64,000 nt of DNA, taken from assembly GCA_017432325.1 (NCBI GenBank), contig JAFRJJ010000054.1, positions 16,100-80,099 on the forward strand, written 5' to 3'. The position numbers and the translations under genes are program-made. Below the pieces are notes generated by a model. It saw only the letters and a list, made by a program, of their open reading frames with translations, did not search any database and was not told the DNA's origin. Below are positions 34,613 to 43,437 of this stretch, piece by piece (positions within the stretch are counted from its first letter, which is position 1; each line of letters starts with the position of its first letter). This stretch comes from Solobacterium sp. (GTDB taxonomy: Bacteria; Bacillota_I; Bacilli_A; Erysipelotrichales; Erysipelotrichaceae).

Positions 34613-35482
34613 ATGGACAGCATAGTTCATTTCAGAAAAGAAGATATTCCGAAAATACTGATGGTCATCATCAGCGCGCTGCTTTATTCCTTCGGCATGA
34701 ATACATTCGTCAAATCGGGGAACCTGTTCCCGGGCGGCTTTGCCGGCATATCCAGACTGCTGTCAATGGCTCTGGAACAGTACCTGAATATCAGGATCTC
34801 ATTCAGCGTGATCTACTGGATCATGAATGCGGCTGTTACGTTCCTGGTGTGGAAACAGGTCGGTCACAAATTCGTCCTGCTGTCAGTCCTGTGGTTCTCA
34901 CTGGCGTCCTTGTTCACGTCCATCCTGAAGCTTCCCTACATCACGCAGGATCCTCTGCTGATCTCTGTGTTCGGTGGTCTGATCAACGGGACTGCGATCG
35001 GTATGTCGCTGCGCTCAGACGCAAGCAGCGGGGGAACAGACTTCGTTTCGATCTACCTGTCGATGCGTTCCAACGCGCCGTCCTGGAATATCATTCTGTA
35101 CTGCAATGCCTGCGTCCTGTTCCTGGCAGGACTGATGTTCGGCTGGAACCAGGCTCTGTATTCCATCATCTTCCAGTTTGTATCGACCCAGGTCGTCAAC
35201 ACCATGCACCAGCGGTTCAAAGTCACCAGCCTGCATGTTGTAACGGATCATCCCGATGAGATCTGCCAGGCAGTCTTCAGTACATGCCGGCACGGCATCA
35301 CAAAGCTTGCCTGTGAAGGGGGATATACCGGAAAGCCGCACTGGCTGCTGCTGATGGATATCAATACGTACCAGCTGAAGGATGTTCTGAAATCGATCAG
35401 GGAAGCGGACGAACATGCGTTCATTTCCGTCGGCAGCCTGACAGCTGTCAGCGGAAACTATTACCAGAAACCGCTCGAATAA
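34613..35482 (+). CDS. YitT-family membrane protein
   Basis: A 289-aa protein with five to six membrane helices in residues 15-200 (for example ILMVIISALLYSFGMNTFV) and the family phrase SGNLFPGGFAGISRL, followed by the cytoplasmic DUF2179 domain (~220-285, VTDHPDEICQAVFSTCRHG). YitT proteins are conserved in Firmicutes, with no settled function. GAGG lies upstream. A terminator shared with the converging methyltransferase gene follows. Confidence 0.92.
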   Translation: MDSIVHFRKEDIPKILMVIISALLYSFGMNTFVKSGNLFPGGFAGISRLLSMALEQYLNIRISFSVIYWIMNAAVTFLVWKQVGHKFVLLSVLWFSLASLFTSILKLPYITQDPLLISVFGGLINGTAIGMSLRSDASSGGTDFVSIYLSMRSNAPSWNIILYCNACVLFLAGLMFGWNQALYSIIFQFVSTQVVNTMHQRFKVTSLHVVTDHPDEICQAVFSTCRHGITKLACEGGYTGKPHWLLLMDINTYQLKDVLKSIREADEHAFISVGSLTAVSGNYYQKPLE

Positions 35483-35489
35483 CATGAAA

Positions 35490-35520
35490 AGACCGGCTGT
35501 TTCACAACAGTCGGTTTTTA
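35490..35520. terminator. Intrinsic terminator
   Basis: GACCGGCTGT / ACAGTCGGTT hairpin and TTTTT between converging genes. Confidence 0.8.
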
Positions 35521-35526
35521 TCATGA

Positions 35527-36870
35527 TCATAATTTTCTGGATCCCGGTTCGATCCGGTTCTTGACCGTACCGTTCTTGATCTTCCCGAAGCCGAGCGGAT
35601 AGGTGCCGGTACAGATCAGTACCCAGCCGTCATACGGGGAATCCACGCGGATCGTTTCTCCTCTGAGATACTTTTCCGTATTCGGATCATCCGGATCCAG
35701 GCAGATGCTCTGGGCAAATGTGTCAGCGGAAAGGTACTGGGCAAGGTGCTGTGAGGGTTCAAAGCGGTCGTTTCTGACCGTTCCCATCAGCAGTCCCGAG
35801 CGCACGACCCGCAGCCCGGAAGAATCAAACGGGATCTCCGGGAGATACAGGATCCGGTCTTTATTGAGCATGAAGCGGGAGGAATCAAAGCTGATCCTGA
35901 TCATCTTCAGGAATTCATCAAACTGCGCGCATCTGATGCGGGTGGGGTGAAGAGCAGGTACTGCAGACGGAACAGATGTTCCGTTCTTTTTCATGAGGCA
36001 GGCAAAATGTCCTTCTCCCTGCAGCTTGTGGGGGTACAGCCTGATGCAGTTTTCCGTCCCCGGCAGGATGCCGGGCATGAAGCCTTCATAGCTGATATCA
36101 GGACGGATGATCTCTAATTCAGGACAGATCTCTTTCAGATAGAGGATCACTTCCTCATCTTCCTCCGGTGAGAATGTGCATGTGGAATATACCATCATGC
36201 CGCCGTCTTTCAGCATTCCCAGCGCGTTTCGGGCAATTTCTTTCTGAATAACAGCGTAATCAGAAGGTCCTTTCTCCAGCCATGAGCGGATCAGGGAAGG
36301 GTCACAGCGGAACATGCCTTCTCCGGAGCAGGGGACATCCAGCAGGATGCGGTCAAATGTGCGGGGATACAGCCTTGCCATGTCATTGAGGTCGGAGGCT
36401 GTGATCAGGGCGTTTGAAACGCCGAAGCGCTGCATGTTTTTCAGTGTCGCGTTCTGCCTGGAAGCGCTGATGTCATTGGAGACCAACAGGCCATGATCGT
36501 GCATGCGGCAGGCAAGTCCGAGTGATTTGCCGCCCGGGGCACAGCAGGCATCCAGCACCAGGTCGTGTTCACCGACAGGCAGGATCTCCGCGGGTATCAT
36601 GGCTGAGGCTTCCTGCAGGTAGCACAGTCCCGCATGCCAGTACGGGTGTACGGACACACGGTCAGATTCGTCATAGTAAAAGCCCGAAGAAGACCACGGG
36701 ACAGGCGTCAGATGGAAGGGTACTGTCCGGCAGAAATCTTCGACGGATATCTTGTTTGTATTGACCCTGAGCGACAGGATGCGGTCATGCTCAAATGACT
36801 GCAGATAATCATCAAATTCATCCTGCAGCAGGTCTTTCATTCGGCTCAGATAGTTCTCAGGAAAGTTCAT
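35527..36870 (-). CDS. rRNA cytosine-C5 methyltransferase (RsmF-like, NOL1/NOP2/Sun family)
   Basis: A 447-aa S-adenosylmethionine-dependent RNA methyltransferase. The SAM site is DACCAPGGKSLGLA, the first catalytic cysteine is in DVPCSGEGMFR (motif IV) and the second in YSTCTFSPEEDEEV (motif VI). A C-terminal RNA-binding (PUA-like) part extends beyond residue 290, as in RsmF/YebU-type enzymes that modify 16S rRNA. No Shine-Dalgarno precedes the ATG; a TACAAT -10-like element ends 11 bases before it, so the mRNA may be leaderless. Confidence 0.9.
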   Translation of the reverse strand: MNFPENYLSRMKDLLQDEFDDYLQSFEHDRILSLRVNTNKISVEDFCRTVPFHLTPVPWSSSGFYYDESDRVSVHPYWHAGLCYLQEASAMIPAEILPVGEHDLVLDACCAPGGKSLGLACRMHDHGLLVSNDISASRQNATLKNMQRFGVSNALITASDLNDMARLYPRTFDRILLDVPCSGEGMFRCDPSLIRSWLEKGPSDYAVIQKEIARNALGMLKDGGMMVYSTCTFSPEEDEEVILYLKEICPELEIIRPDISYEGFMPGILPGTENCIRLYPHKLQGEGHFACLMKKNGTSVPSAVPALHPTRIRCAQFDEFLKMIRISFDSSRFMLNKDRILYLPEIPFDSSGLRVVRSGLLMGTVRNDRFEPSQHLAQYLSADTFAQSICLDPDDPNTEKYLRGETIRVDSPYDGWVLICTGTYPLGFGKIKNGTVKNRIEPGSRKL

Positions 36871-37057
36871 ACATGACTATTGTAACCGACCCTGTTTTTT
36901 TAGCCAGCCAATTCCTGTTTTGTAAGAATGGAAATATGAAAAAATGTAAATAAAATTACACGTTTACTGAAAATGTTAACTGAAAATTACATGGATGTAT
37001 TGATAATGCTTACATTTCTGTAATATTCTTTGACTATCTCAACAGGAGGACAAAGAG

Positions 37058-38758
37058 ATGAAAAAAGCATTAAGGACAATGGTCAGTGTTGTTCTTGCTG
37101 CTGGCATGATGGGATGTTCATCCGGATCACCATCCGGAACGACCCCGACTGCCGAAGCAGGTTCAAGCGCACCGGCCGAAACAGCACAATCTACAGAATC
37201 ACACCATCCTTCAACAGTTACGATCGCAGTATTCTCACAGTTCACAAGCATGGATCCGGCAACAAACGGCGAGCTGGTAAACGGCTACCTGCTGCATCAC
37301 ATGTACAGAGGACTGTACAGAATGGATGAAAATTCACAGCCTCAGATGGAACTGGCAACAGCACATGACATTTCCGAGGATGGCTTGATACATACGTTTA
37401 CGCTAAGAGATGACGCAAAGTGGAGTGACGGAACTCCTGTTACAGCAAATGACTTTGTCTATTCGTACCTACGAGCTCTATCTTACGGCGTGGACGCTTC
37501 CAACCCGATATACAACATGACAACGTTTATCAAGGGTGCGGAAGAGTATTCACTGAATGCGCTGGAGGTAGGAAGCTCATTTGACTGCACAACAGAAGAT
37601 CACAGCTCCGTCGGTATTGAAGCGACGGATGATCATACACTGGTCCTGACACTGAAGAGCCCGTGTACATATCTGAATACATCACTCTGCTCAGGCGCAT
37701 GGCTGCCGGTACATCAGAGTACTCCCCAGCATGAGTCCACATGGGCTCTGCAGGGCGGCTATCCCAGCAACGGCGACCACGTCCTGACGGAAATGAACCC
37801 GAATGACAAGGCTGTCATGGTCAAGAACGAATACTTCTATGACAAAGACAAGGTCACGATGGACGAGATCATCTGGCAGGTCGTTCCCGATACAGAAGCA
37901 CAGCACCTGGCATTCCAGGCAGGCGATATCGATATCGCTACCAGCATCACGAGTGATGTTGCAAAGAGCTATAAGGGCACAGATGAACTCTGGATCGGTC
38001 TGCAGACGAACACATACTGCCTGACATTCAACTCCGGCGCGACCGGACCTGAATGGGCACAGAACCTCAACCTGAGAAGAGCTGTCGCCATGGCGATCGA
38101 CCAGAAGGCAGTTGCCGATGTCGTCGGCGGTGAAGAATTCTATCCTGTACTGAGCAGCTATATGCCGCTCGGCCTGGAAGGCGTCAACGGAGACTTCCGT
38201 GAAGAACGTGACGCAGAAGGCGGATATACACTGGTCTACAATCCTGAAGAATCCAAGCGTCTGCTTGCGGAAGAAGGATATGACGAGAACAATCCTCTGA
38301 AGATCGAATATTATTATTCAACCAACTCCATTCACAACGACGTTGCGACATGTCTGCAGCAGATGTGGTCTGCAGTCGGCATCGAAACGACATTCAAGGC
38401 TGTTGAATCAGGCGTCTACTATGAAGCATGGTATAACGGTGACTTCGAGATCTCCCGTTATGGTGTCGCTCTGAACCACCCTGTCACAGCGCTGAACTCA
38501 TTCACGACCGATTACCAGAGAGTCGCCAGGATCGGTGACGCCAAGTACGACGAAATGGTGGCGGATATCCAGGCTACGATCGATCCGAAGGAGGCGATCC
38601 GGAAGTGCCATGCGGCAGAAGACTACCTGGTAGACGAAATGGCATACATCGTTCCGATGTTTCAGTTCACACTGCCGATGCTGAGGAATCCTGCTCTGAC
38701 AGGCACTCAGATCAACGGCGCATACCTCAACTTCAGCCAGTGCACATGGGCTGAATAA
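37058..38758 (+). CDS. Peptide ABC transporter substrate-binding lipoprotein (family 5), orphan 2
   Basis: A 566-aa lipoprotein; a lipobox-like GMMGC ends the signal at about residue 21. Family phrases include SQFTSMDPATNGELVNGY, KWSDGTPVTANDFVYSYLRA and LRRAVAMAIDQKAVADVVGG. It is closest to the protein at 39406, sharing long identical runs such as LVYNPEESKRLLAE. No transporter subunits are adjacent. The upstream 187 bp contains several TGTAA/TTACA inverted motifs (near 36945-37020), possible regulator sites, but no riboswitch. AGGAGG precedes the ATG. Confidence 0.94.
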   Translation: MKKALRTMVSVVLAAGMMGCSSGSPSGTTPTAEAGSSAPAETAQSTESHHPSTVTIAVFSQFTSMDPATNGELVNGYLLHHMYRGLYRMDENSQPQMELATAHDISEDGLIHTFTLRDDAKWSDGTPVTANDFVYSYLRALSYGVDASNPIYNMTTFIKGAEEYSLNALEVGSSFDCTTEDHSSVGIEATDDHTLVLTLKSPCTYLNTSLCSGAWLPVHQSTPQHESTWALQGGYPSNGDHVLTEMNPNDKAVMVKNEYFYDKDKVTMDEIIWQVVPDTEAQHLAFQAGDIDIATSITSDVAKSYKGTDELWIGLQTNTYCLTFNSGATGPEWAQNLNLRRAVAMAIDQKAVADVVGGEEFYPVLSSYMPLGLEGVNGDFREERDAEGGYTLVYNPEESKRLLAEEGYDENNPLKIEYYYSTNSIHNDVATCLQQMWSAVGIETTFKAVESGVYYEAWYNGDFEISRYGVALNHPVTALNSFTTDYQRVARIGDAKYDEMVADIQATIDPKEAIRKCHAAEDYLVDEMAYIVPMFQFTLPMLRNPALTGTQINGAYLNFSQCTWAE

Positions 38759-38781
38759 CCAGAGAAACGATTCTTTCCTCA

Positions 38782-38813
38782 GGAAGTCCGGGCAGACCCC
38801 GGGCTTCTTTTCT
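38782..38813 (+). terminator. Intrinsic terminator
   Basis: GAAGTCCGGG / CCCGGGCTTC arms followed by TTTTCT after the second binding-protein gene. Confidence 0.8.
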
Positions 38814-38827
38814 GTTATCATGGGTGA

Positions 38828-39079
38828 ATGAAATACTACGTTTACATCCTGGAATGCGCGGACGGTACGTTTTATACCGGATATACGACGGATCCGCAGA
38901 AACGGCTGAAGATGCACAATGCCGGAAAAGGGGCGAAGTATACCCGCAGCAGGTGTCCGTGCAGCCTGGTTTACACGGAAGAATTTGATGACAAAAGCGC
39001 CGCGCTGAGCCGGGAATGGCATATCAAACACGAGCTTTCGCATGCCGAAAAGGAAAAACTGGTCAATGAAAATGAATGA
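38828..39079 (+). CDS. GIY-YIG nuclease-family small protein (YhbQ/UPF0213-like)
   Basis: An 83-aa single-domain protein. It opens with [20 protein letters not shown], where the GIY-YIG pair appears as YVY and [18 protein letters not shown] carries the conserved basic patch, and a catalytic-type Glu lies in [12 protein letters not shown]. Stand-alone proteins of this class act on nucleic acids with little known physiology. No ribosome site precedes the ATG, and a TGTTATCAT extended -10-like element ends eight bases upstream, suggesting a leaderless message. Confidence 0.9.
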   Translation: MKYYVYILECADGTFYTGYTTDPQKRLKMHNAGKGAKYTRSRCPCSLVYTEEFDDKSAALSREWHIKHELSHAEKEKLVNENE

Positions 39080-39128
39080 AACAATTTTTCAGGCAGGTGA
39101 AAATAGTTTAAGAAAATGAAAAAAGGTG

Positions 39129-39157
39129 TTGACGCACAGGAAAGTATTGAAGATAAT
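39129..39157 (+). promoter_or_regulatory. Promoter of the lysine-riboswitch leader
   Basis: TTGACG (39129-39134), 17-base spacer, GATAAT (39152-39157), about 20 bases before the riboswitch P1 stem. Confidence 0.8.
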
Positions 39158-39176
39158 AAGCACATGAAAACTGAAT

Positions 39177-39335
39177 CGATAGAGGTAGCGGTGCAGATGA
39201 GTATGATCGCGAGCCGGCAGGCTATGAACGGTCAGAAAGGCAACCACCGCCGAACGGAGTTTGCCGGCAGGTAAAATTCGTGGGGATGCGGATAAAATCC
39301 GTATCACTCCTTCGCTTAATGAAGTGGCGCTATTG
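39177..39335 (+). promoter_or_regulatory. Lysine riboswitch (L box)
   Basis: P1 is formed by CGATAG (39177-39182) and CTATTG (39330-39335). The conserved core is recognisable in order: AGAGGT, GAGTATG, CAGAAAGG, CACCGCCGAAC, TTTGCCGGCAGG, a P4-like TGCGGAT/ATCCGTA stem, then GAAGTGGCGCTATTG. This matches the L-box layout of the B. subtilis lysC leader as I remember it. A terminator follows at 39351, so lysine should turn expression off. Confidence 0.9.
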
Positions 39336-39350
39336 CTTATGGAAAGAAAG

Positions 39351-39379
39351 CCGTATGTAATAGCATGCGGTTTTGTTTT
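39351..39379 (+). terminator. Riboswitch-controlled terminator
   Basis: CCGTATG (39351-39357) pairs with CATGCGG (39364-39370), followed by TTTTGTTTT, 27 bases before the start codon of the binding protein. Confidence 0.8.
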
Positions 39380-39405
39380 CTAAGGAAAAGGGAGGAATTA
39401 TCACC

Positions 39406-41106
39406 ATGCTTCAACATTCACGTTTCGGACTCGGTCTGGCAGCTGCAGCACTCCTGCTCACAGGCTGCTCATCAGGTTCACCTTCTACAGACGGCGGTTC
39501 AGCAACTGCCGCTCCCGCAGATTCAGCAGCGGCTGAGACAACACCCGCTGAAACAGCATCCAAGGATACCATGACTGTTGCTGTATTCTCACAGTTCACA
39601 GATATGGACCCTGCAACAAACGGAGAACTGGTCAACTCTTATGTCCTGCATCACATGTATGCAACGATGTTCCGTACAGACAAAGACGGCCAGCCTCAGA
39701 AGGAACTGTGCACAGACTATGAAGTTTCCGAAGACGGTCTGACACATACCTTCAAGCTCAGAGAAGACGCTGTCTGGTCAGACGGCACACCTCTGACAGC
39801 GAATGACTTCGTTTATTCCTATCTGCGTGCGCTGAGTTACGGTGTTGACTCATCCAACCAGATCTATAACATGACGGTTTACATCCAGGGCGCTGAAGAA
39901 TACAACCTGCACGCAATTGAAGTCGGTGACAGCTTTGACTGCACGACAGAAGACCACAGCAGTGTCGGTATCGAAGCACCGGATGACTACACGCTCGTCC
40001 TGACGCTGAAGCAGCCCTGCACATTCCTGCCGCTCCTCATGAGCTCAGGCGCATGGATCCCGCTGCCTCAGACAACTCCTCAGCACAATAACCAGTGGGC
40101 ATTCGAACCCGGTTATCCTGTCAGCCATGGCTATGACCTGACTTACATCAACATCAATGAAAAGTGCATTCTCCAGAAGAACGACTCCTTCTATAACGCA
40201 GCAGACATCACAATGCCTGAGATCGTATGGCAGGTAGTACCGGATTCCGAAGCACAGCACCTCGCATTCGAATCAGGCGACCTGGATGTTGCTACAGAAG
40301 TATCCTCCGATACAGCACGTTCCTATGAAGGTACAGATTCCCTCTGGGTAGCTATGGATCCTTCCACATACTGCATCATCATCAACACAGGCGAAAAGGG
40401 ACCTGAATGGGCAAAAGATGTCAGAGTCAGAAGAGCTCTTGCAATGGCAGTTGACCAGACATCCATCACAGAAGTTATCGGTTCCACATTCTATCCTGTA
40501 CTGAGTTCCTACCTGCCGTTCGGTCTGGAAGGAATCAACGGAGACTTCCGTCAGGAAAGAGACGACCAGGGCGGATATACACTGGTCTACAATCCTGAAG
40601 AATCCAAGCGTCTGCTTGCTGAAGCAGGATATGATGAGTCCAACCCGCTCCACATCGAATACTACTATTCCACAAACTCCATGCATGGTGATGTCGCTAC
40701 ATGCCTGCAGCAGATGTGGAGTGCAGTCGGCGTAGATGTTACATTCAAGGCAGTTGAAGCTGGCGTATACTATGACGGATGGTATGCAGGTGACTATGAG
40801 ATCGCTCGTTACGGCGTTGCTCTGACACACCCGATCACAGCTATGAACAGCTGGACAACAGCTTACCAGCAGGTCGCTACAGTTGCTGACCCGGTATATG
40901 ACGAGAGAATGGCTGATATCCAGGCAACAACAGATGCTAAGGAAGCACTGCAGAAGGTCCATGATCTGGAAGACTACCTGGTAGACCAGGAAGCACATCT
41001 GATCCCGATGTTCCAGTTCACAATGCCGATGCTGAAGAATCCGGATCTCCAGGGATACGAAATGCACGTTTCCTATCCGTACTTCGGATACGCTTCATTC
41101 AAATAA
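39406..41106 (+). CDS. Peptide ABC transporter substrate-binding lipoprotein (family 5), orphan 3, lysine-riboswitch controlled
   Basis: A 566-aa lipoprotein (lipobox LTGC at about residue 18). Family phrases are SQFTDMDPATNGELVNSY, VWSDGTPLTANDFVYSYLRA and VRRALAMAVDQTSITEVIG. The ATG at 39406 follows GGGAGGAATT. The lysine riboswitch and terminator upstream imply that its ligand supplies lysine, either as lysine-containing peptides or a related amine, since family 5 proteins typically bind peptides. It carries no permease neighbours. It is closely related to the 37058 protein, which lacks the riboswitch. Confidence 0.94.
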   Translation: MLQHSRFGLGLAAAALLLTGCSSGSPSTDGGSATAAPADSAAAETTPAETASKDTMTVAVFSQFTDMDPATNGELVNSYVLHHMYATMFRTDKDGQPQKELCTDYEVSEDGLTHTFKLREDAVWSDGTPLTANDFVYSYLRALSYGVDSSNQIYNMTVYIQGAEEYNLHAIEVGDSFDCTTEDHSSVGIEAPDDYTLVLTLKQPCTFLPLLMSSGAWIPLPQTTPQHNNQWAFEPGYPVSHGYDLTYININEKCILQKNDSFYNAADITMPEIVWQVVPDSEAQHLAFESGDLDVATEVSSDTARSYEGTDSLWVAMDPSTYCIIINTGEKGPEWAKDVRVRRALAMAVDQTSITEVIGSTFYPVLSSYLPFGLEGINGDFRQERDDQGGYTLVYNPEESKRLLAEAGYDESNPLHIEYYYSTNSMHGDVATCLQQMWSAVGVDVTFKAVEAGVYYDGWYAGDYEIARYGVALTHPITAMNSWTTAYQQVATVADPVYDERMADIQATTDAKEALQKVHDLEDYLVDQEAHLIPMFQFTMPMLKNPDLQGYEMHVSYPYFGYASFK

Positions 41107-41114
41107 GCAGTATG

Positions 41115-41140
41115 AAGGAGAGCCCCGCGCTCTCCTTTTT
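41115..41140 (+). terminator. Intrinsic terminator
   Basis: GGAGAGC / GCTCTCC arms followed by TTTTT. Confidence 0.9.
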
Positions 41141-41180
41141 CAGTGTTGACGTACTGCCCGTATTGTTGGATGATGACTTC

Positions 41181-41924
41181 ATGAAGATCATACTTTCACC
41201 GGCAAAAAAGATGATTCCCGAAGATACGGTCCTTTACAGAGGTCTGCCCTGCTTTATTGAGGAAGCGGAGTATCTCAGGGATCTGATGAAACAGATGGAC
41301 AGGGAACAGCTGAAAGAACTCTGGAAGTGCTCCGATAAGCTGGTCATGGAGAACACGGAACGTCTGGAACACATGGACCTGAGAAGGGGACTTTCACCTG
41401 CAGTCCTGACATATTCCGGACTTGCTTACCAGCATATGGCACCCGACGTCATGACAGATCATGAAATGGAGTATCTGGAGGCGCATCTGTGCATTCTGTC
41501 AGGACTGTACGGGGTCCTGAAGCCGTTTGACGGCGTGCGTCCGTACCGCCTGGAAATGCAGGCACTGCTGTCCAACAGGAACGGCAGGGACCTGTATTCA
41601 TTTTGGGGTGACAGGCTGTACAAAGAAGTGTGCAGTGAACATGAACTGATCGTAGACCTTGCCTCAAAGGAGTATTCCTCGGCAGTTGTTCCGTATCTTG
41701 CGCAGGAAGATCACTATGTAGAATGTGTATTCGCTGTTGAGAATAAGGGAAAACTGTCGGTCAAAGGAACTCTTGCAAAGATGGCCAGGGGCAGTATGGT
41801 CAGATGGATGGCAGAGACCAGGGCGGAGAACAAGGAAGACCTGAAGAGCTTTGACAGAGGCTGGACCTTCAGCACACAGCATTCTTCCGACACATCCTAT
41901 GTATTTCTGAATAACGATCAATGA
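41181..41924 (+). CDS. yaaA: YaaA/DUF328 family peroxide-stress protein
   Basis: A 247-aa cytoplasmic protein starting MKIILSPAKKM, the invariant opening of the family. Further family motifs are TYSGLAYQHM, LSGLYGVLKPFDGVRPYRLEM, FWGD and a KGTLAKMARG segment. In E. coli, YaaA limits free iron and oxidative damage and binds DNA. ATG 41181 is chosen from homology. It has no Shine-Dalgarno; a TTGACG -35-like element lies 17 bases before GATGAT, which ends six bases before the ATG, so a leaderless message is possible. Confidence 0.93.
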   Translation: MKIILSPAKKMIPEDTVLYRGLPCFIEEAEYLRDLMKQMDREQLKELWKCSDKLVMENTERLEHMDLRRGLSPAVLTYSGLAYQHMAPDVMTDHEMEYLEAHLCILSGLYGVLKPFDGVRPYRLEMQALLSNRNGRDLYSFWGDRLYKEVCSEHELIVDLASKEYSSAVVPYLAQEDHYVECVFAVENKGKLSVKGTLAKMARGSMVRWMAETRAENKEDLKSFDRGWTFSTQHSSDTSYVFLNNDQ

Positions 41925-41930
41925 AATGAG

Positions 41931-41955
41931 CTTCCGGATGAACCGGAAGTTTTTC
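41931..41955 (+). terminator. Intrinsic terminator of yaaA
   Basis: CTTCCGG / CCGGAAG arms with a five-base loop, then TTTTTC. Confidence 0.85.
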
Positions 41956-41972
41956 ATATACCGCACACACTG

Positions 41973-41998
41973 AAAAAGGCCCCTGTGCAGGGCCTTGC
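41973..41998 (-). terminator. Intrinsic terminator of nagA
   Basis: On the minus strand AAGGCCC / GGGCCTT arms followed by TTTTTC. Confidence 0.85.
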
Positions 41999-42001
41999 GG
42001 A

Positions 42002-43210
42002 TCAGTCTTTGATCAGAGGGTGACGGTCATAGAATTCCGGATTGAACGGTCTTGTGTCTTTTTCCGCATTCCAGACTTCCTTCCCGTCCACAAATGTATT
42101 GAGGACATTGTAATCATCGTCGATGACAGCAAAGTCGGCAAAATTGCCTAAGGCGATGCTGCCGCGGCCTTCCAGGCCGTAGTGGAGGGCAGGGTTGAGA
42201 GAGCTCATCCTGACGACTTCATTGAGGTCCATTCCGAGTTTTTCGACCAGATTGGAAATACCGTAGATGACAGGCTTGCTTGAGCCTGAGATACGTCCGG
42301 TCTCGCTCAGAACGAATCCATCTTCGGTCACGGTGATCGTCCTGCGGTCATTGTTCGCGTTGTCCTTGCTTCCCATGTAGTGTCCCGGTTTCGCGCCGAG
42401 ATAGTCGCCGTTGTCGGAGACCATCATGATCCTGTCATGGTCTTTGACTTTCATGACGATGCGGATCATCGGGAGCGAGACATGCATGCCGTCACAGATC
42501 AGTTCACACCATACACGGTCATCCAGGAGGCAGGCGCCGAAGGTGCCGACATCACGGTGATGCAGGCCGGTCATGACATTGCCCAGATGCGTCGCTGTGC
42601 GAATGCCGGCCTCGATGCCTTTATTGCATTCTTCGAAATTTGCGTTTGTATGGTACGCGCTGCAGGTGACGCCCTGTGATGTCAGGTATTCGATCGCTTC
42701 AAGGGCATGCGGGACTTCAGGCGCGATTGCGAGCAGCTTCAGCCAGCCCTCACCGGTCTGTACCATGGACTTTGCGTACTCAAGGTCGACAGGCAGGTAG
42801 TAGGTGTTTTTCGGATCGCCTTTTTCCCCGACGCGGGACCCCCATGGTCCTTCGGAGTGGATGCCGAGGATCCGTGTGCCGGGAGATCCTTTTTTGATAC
42901 CTTCGACAAGGAGCGGCAGATGTTCTACTTTGTTAATAGTCGGGAAGATCCCGGTAACGCCGAAGCTTGCTTCGCCGAGCAGGGCCTGGTCCAGTTCGTC
43001 CAGGTTTTCCAGTGCCTGGAACCGGTAACCGACAGCACCGTGATTATGGGTATCGATGATACCGGGTATGATGCGCCTGTCACCGAAATCAATGACTTCT
43101 TCATCGATCGTTCCTTCGACAAAACAGGCAAAACGGCCGTCTTCAACACCGATGATGCAGTCTTTCATGCCATCGGCCGTGTAGATGCGGGATGAATGAT
43201 AATACTTCAT
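42002..43210 (-). CDS. nagA: N-acetylglucosamine-6-phosphate deacetylase
   Basis: A 402-aa amidohydrolase that removes acetate from GlcNAc-6-phosphate for entry to glycolysis or the cell wall. Motifs: GIIDTHNHGAVGYRF (metal His pair), HSEGPWGSRVGEKG (metal Glu and substrate loop), ATHLGNVMTGLHHRD (metal His), LICDGMHV, and catalytic Asp in MMVSDNGDYLG (usually written TDA in the family). The substrate loop is slightly unusual: HSEGPW instead of HLEGPF. GAGGTG precedes the ATG. It is a single gene here, without nagB or a PTS partner. Confidence 0.85.
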   Translation of the reverse strand: MKYYHSSRIYTADGMKDCIIGVEDGRFACFVEGTIDEEVIDFGDRRIIPGIIDTHNHGAVGYRFQALENLDELDQALLGEASFGVTGIFPTINKVEHLPLLVEGIKKGSPGTRILGIHSEGPWGSRVGEKGDPKNTYYLPVDLEYAKSMVQTGEGWLKLLAIAPEVPHALEAIEYLTSQGVTCSAYHTNANFEECNKGIEAGIRTATHLGNVMTGLHHRDVGTFGACLLDDRVWCELICDGMHVSLPMIRIVMKVKDHDRIMMVSDNGDYLGAKPGHYMGSKDNANNDRRTITVTEDGFVLSETGRISGSSKPVIYGISNLVEKLGMDLNEVVRMSSLNPALHYGLEGRGSIALGNFADFAVIDDDYNVLNTFVDGKEVWNAEKDTRPFNPEFYDRHPLIKD

Positions 43211-43299
43211 GATAAAAACACCTCACTATAATTACAGTATTACATATTTACATAAATCACTCGAGTGATTTGCCCGATGTGATATATGAAGTGTTTCAT

Positions 43300-43437
43300 A
43301 ACCGGAGATCCATGCTGTGGGAATAGTGCTGTCTCCCGGCGAGGAGGACACCACCAATAGAGGTCATTGTGTATCACCGCATGGGTGGCGGTGAATTTGA
43401 AGCTTGGAAATAACACCAACAGGTGTTACTGCTAATA
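43300..43437. other. Unassigned stem-loop-rich stretch
   Basis: Between two minus-strand genes. Clear stems are CCGGAGA / TCTCCCGG (43303-43342 region), CACCGC / GCGGTG (43375-43393) and TAACACC / GGTGTTA (43412-43430). No T-run follows, so it is not a simple terminator. I could not match it to a known RNA class. It may be a structured RNA or a remnant of a mobile-element end next to the AT-rich ATPase gene. Confidence 0.35.
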
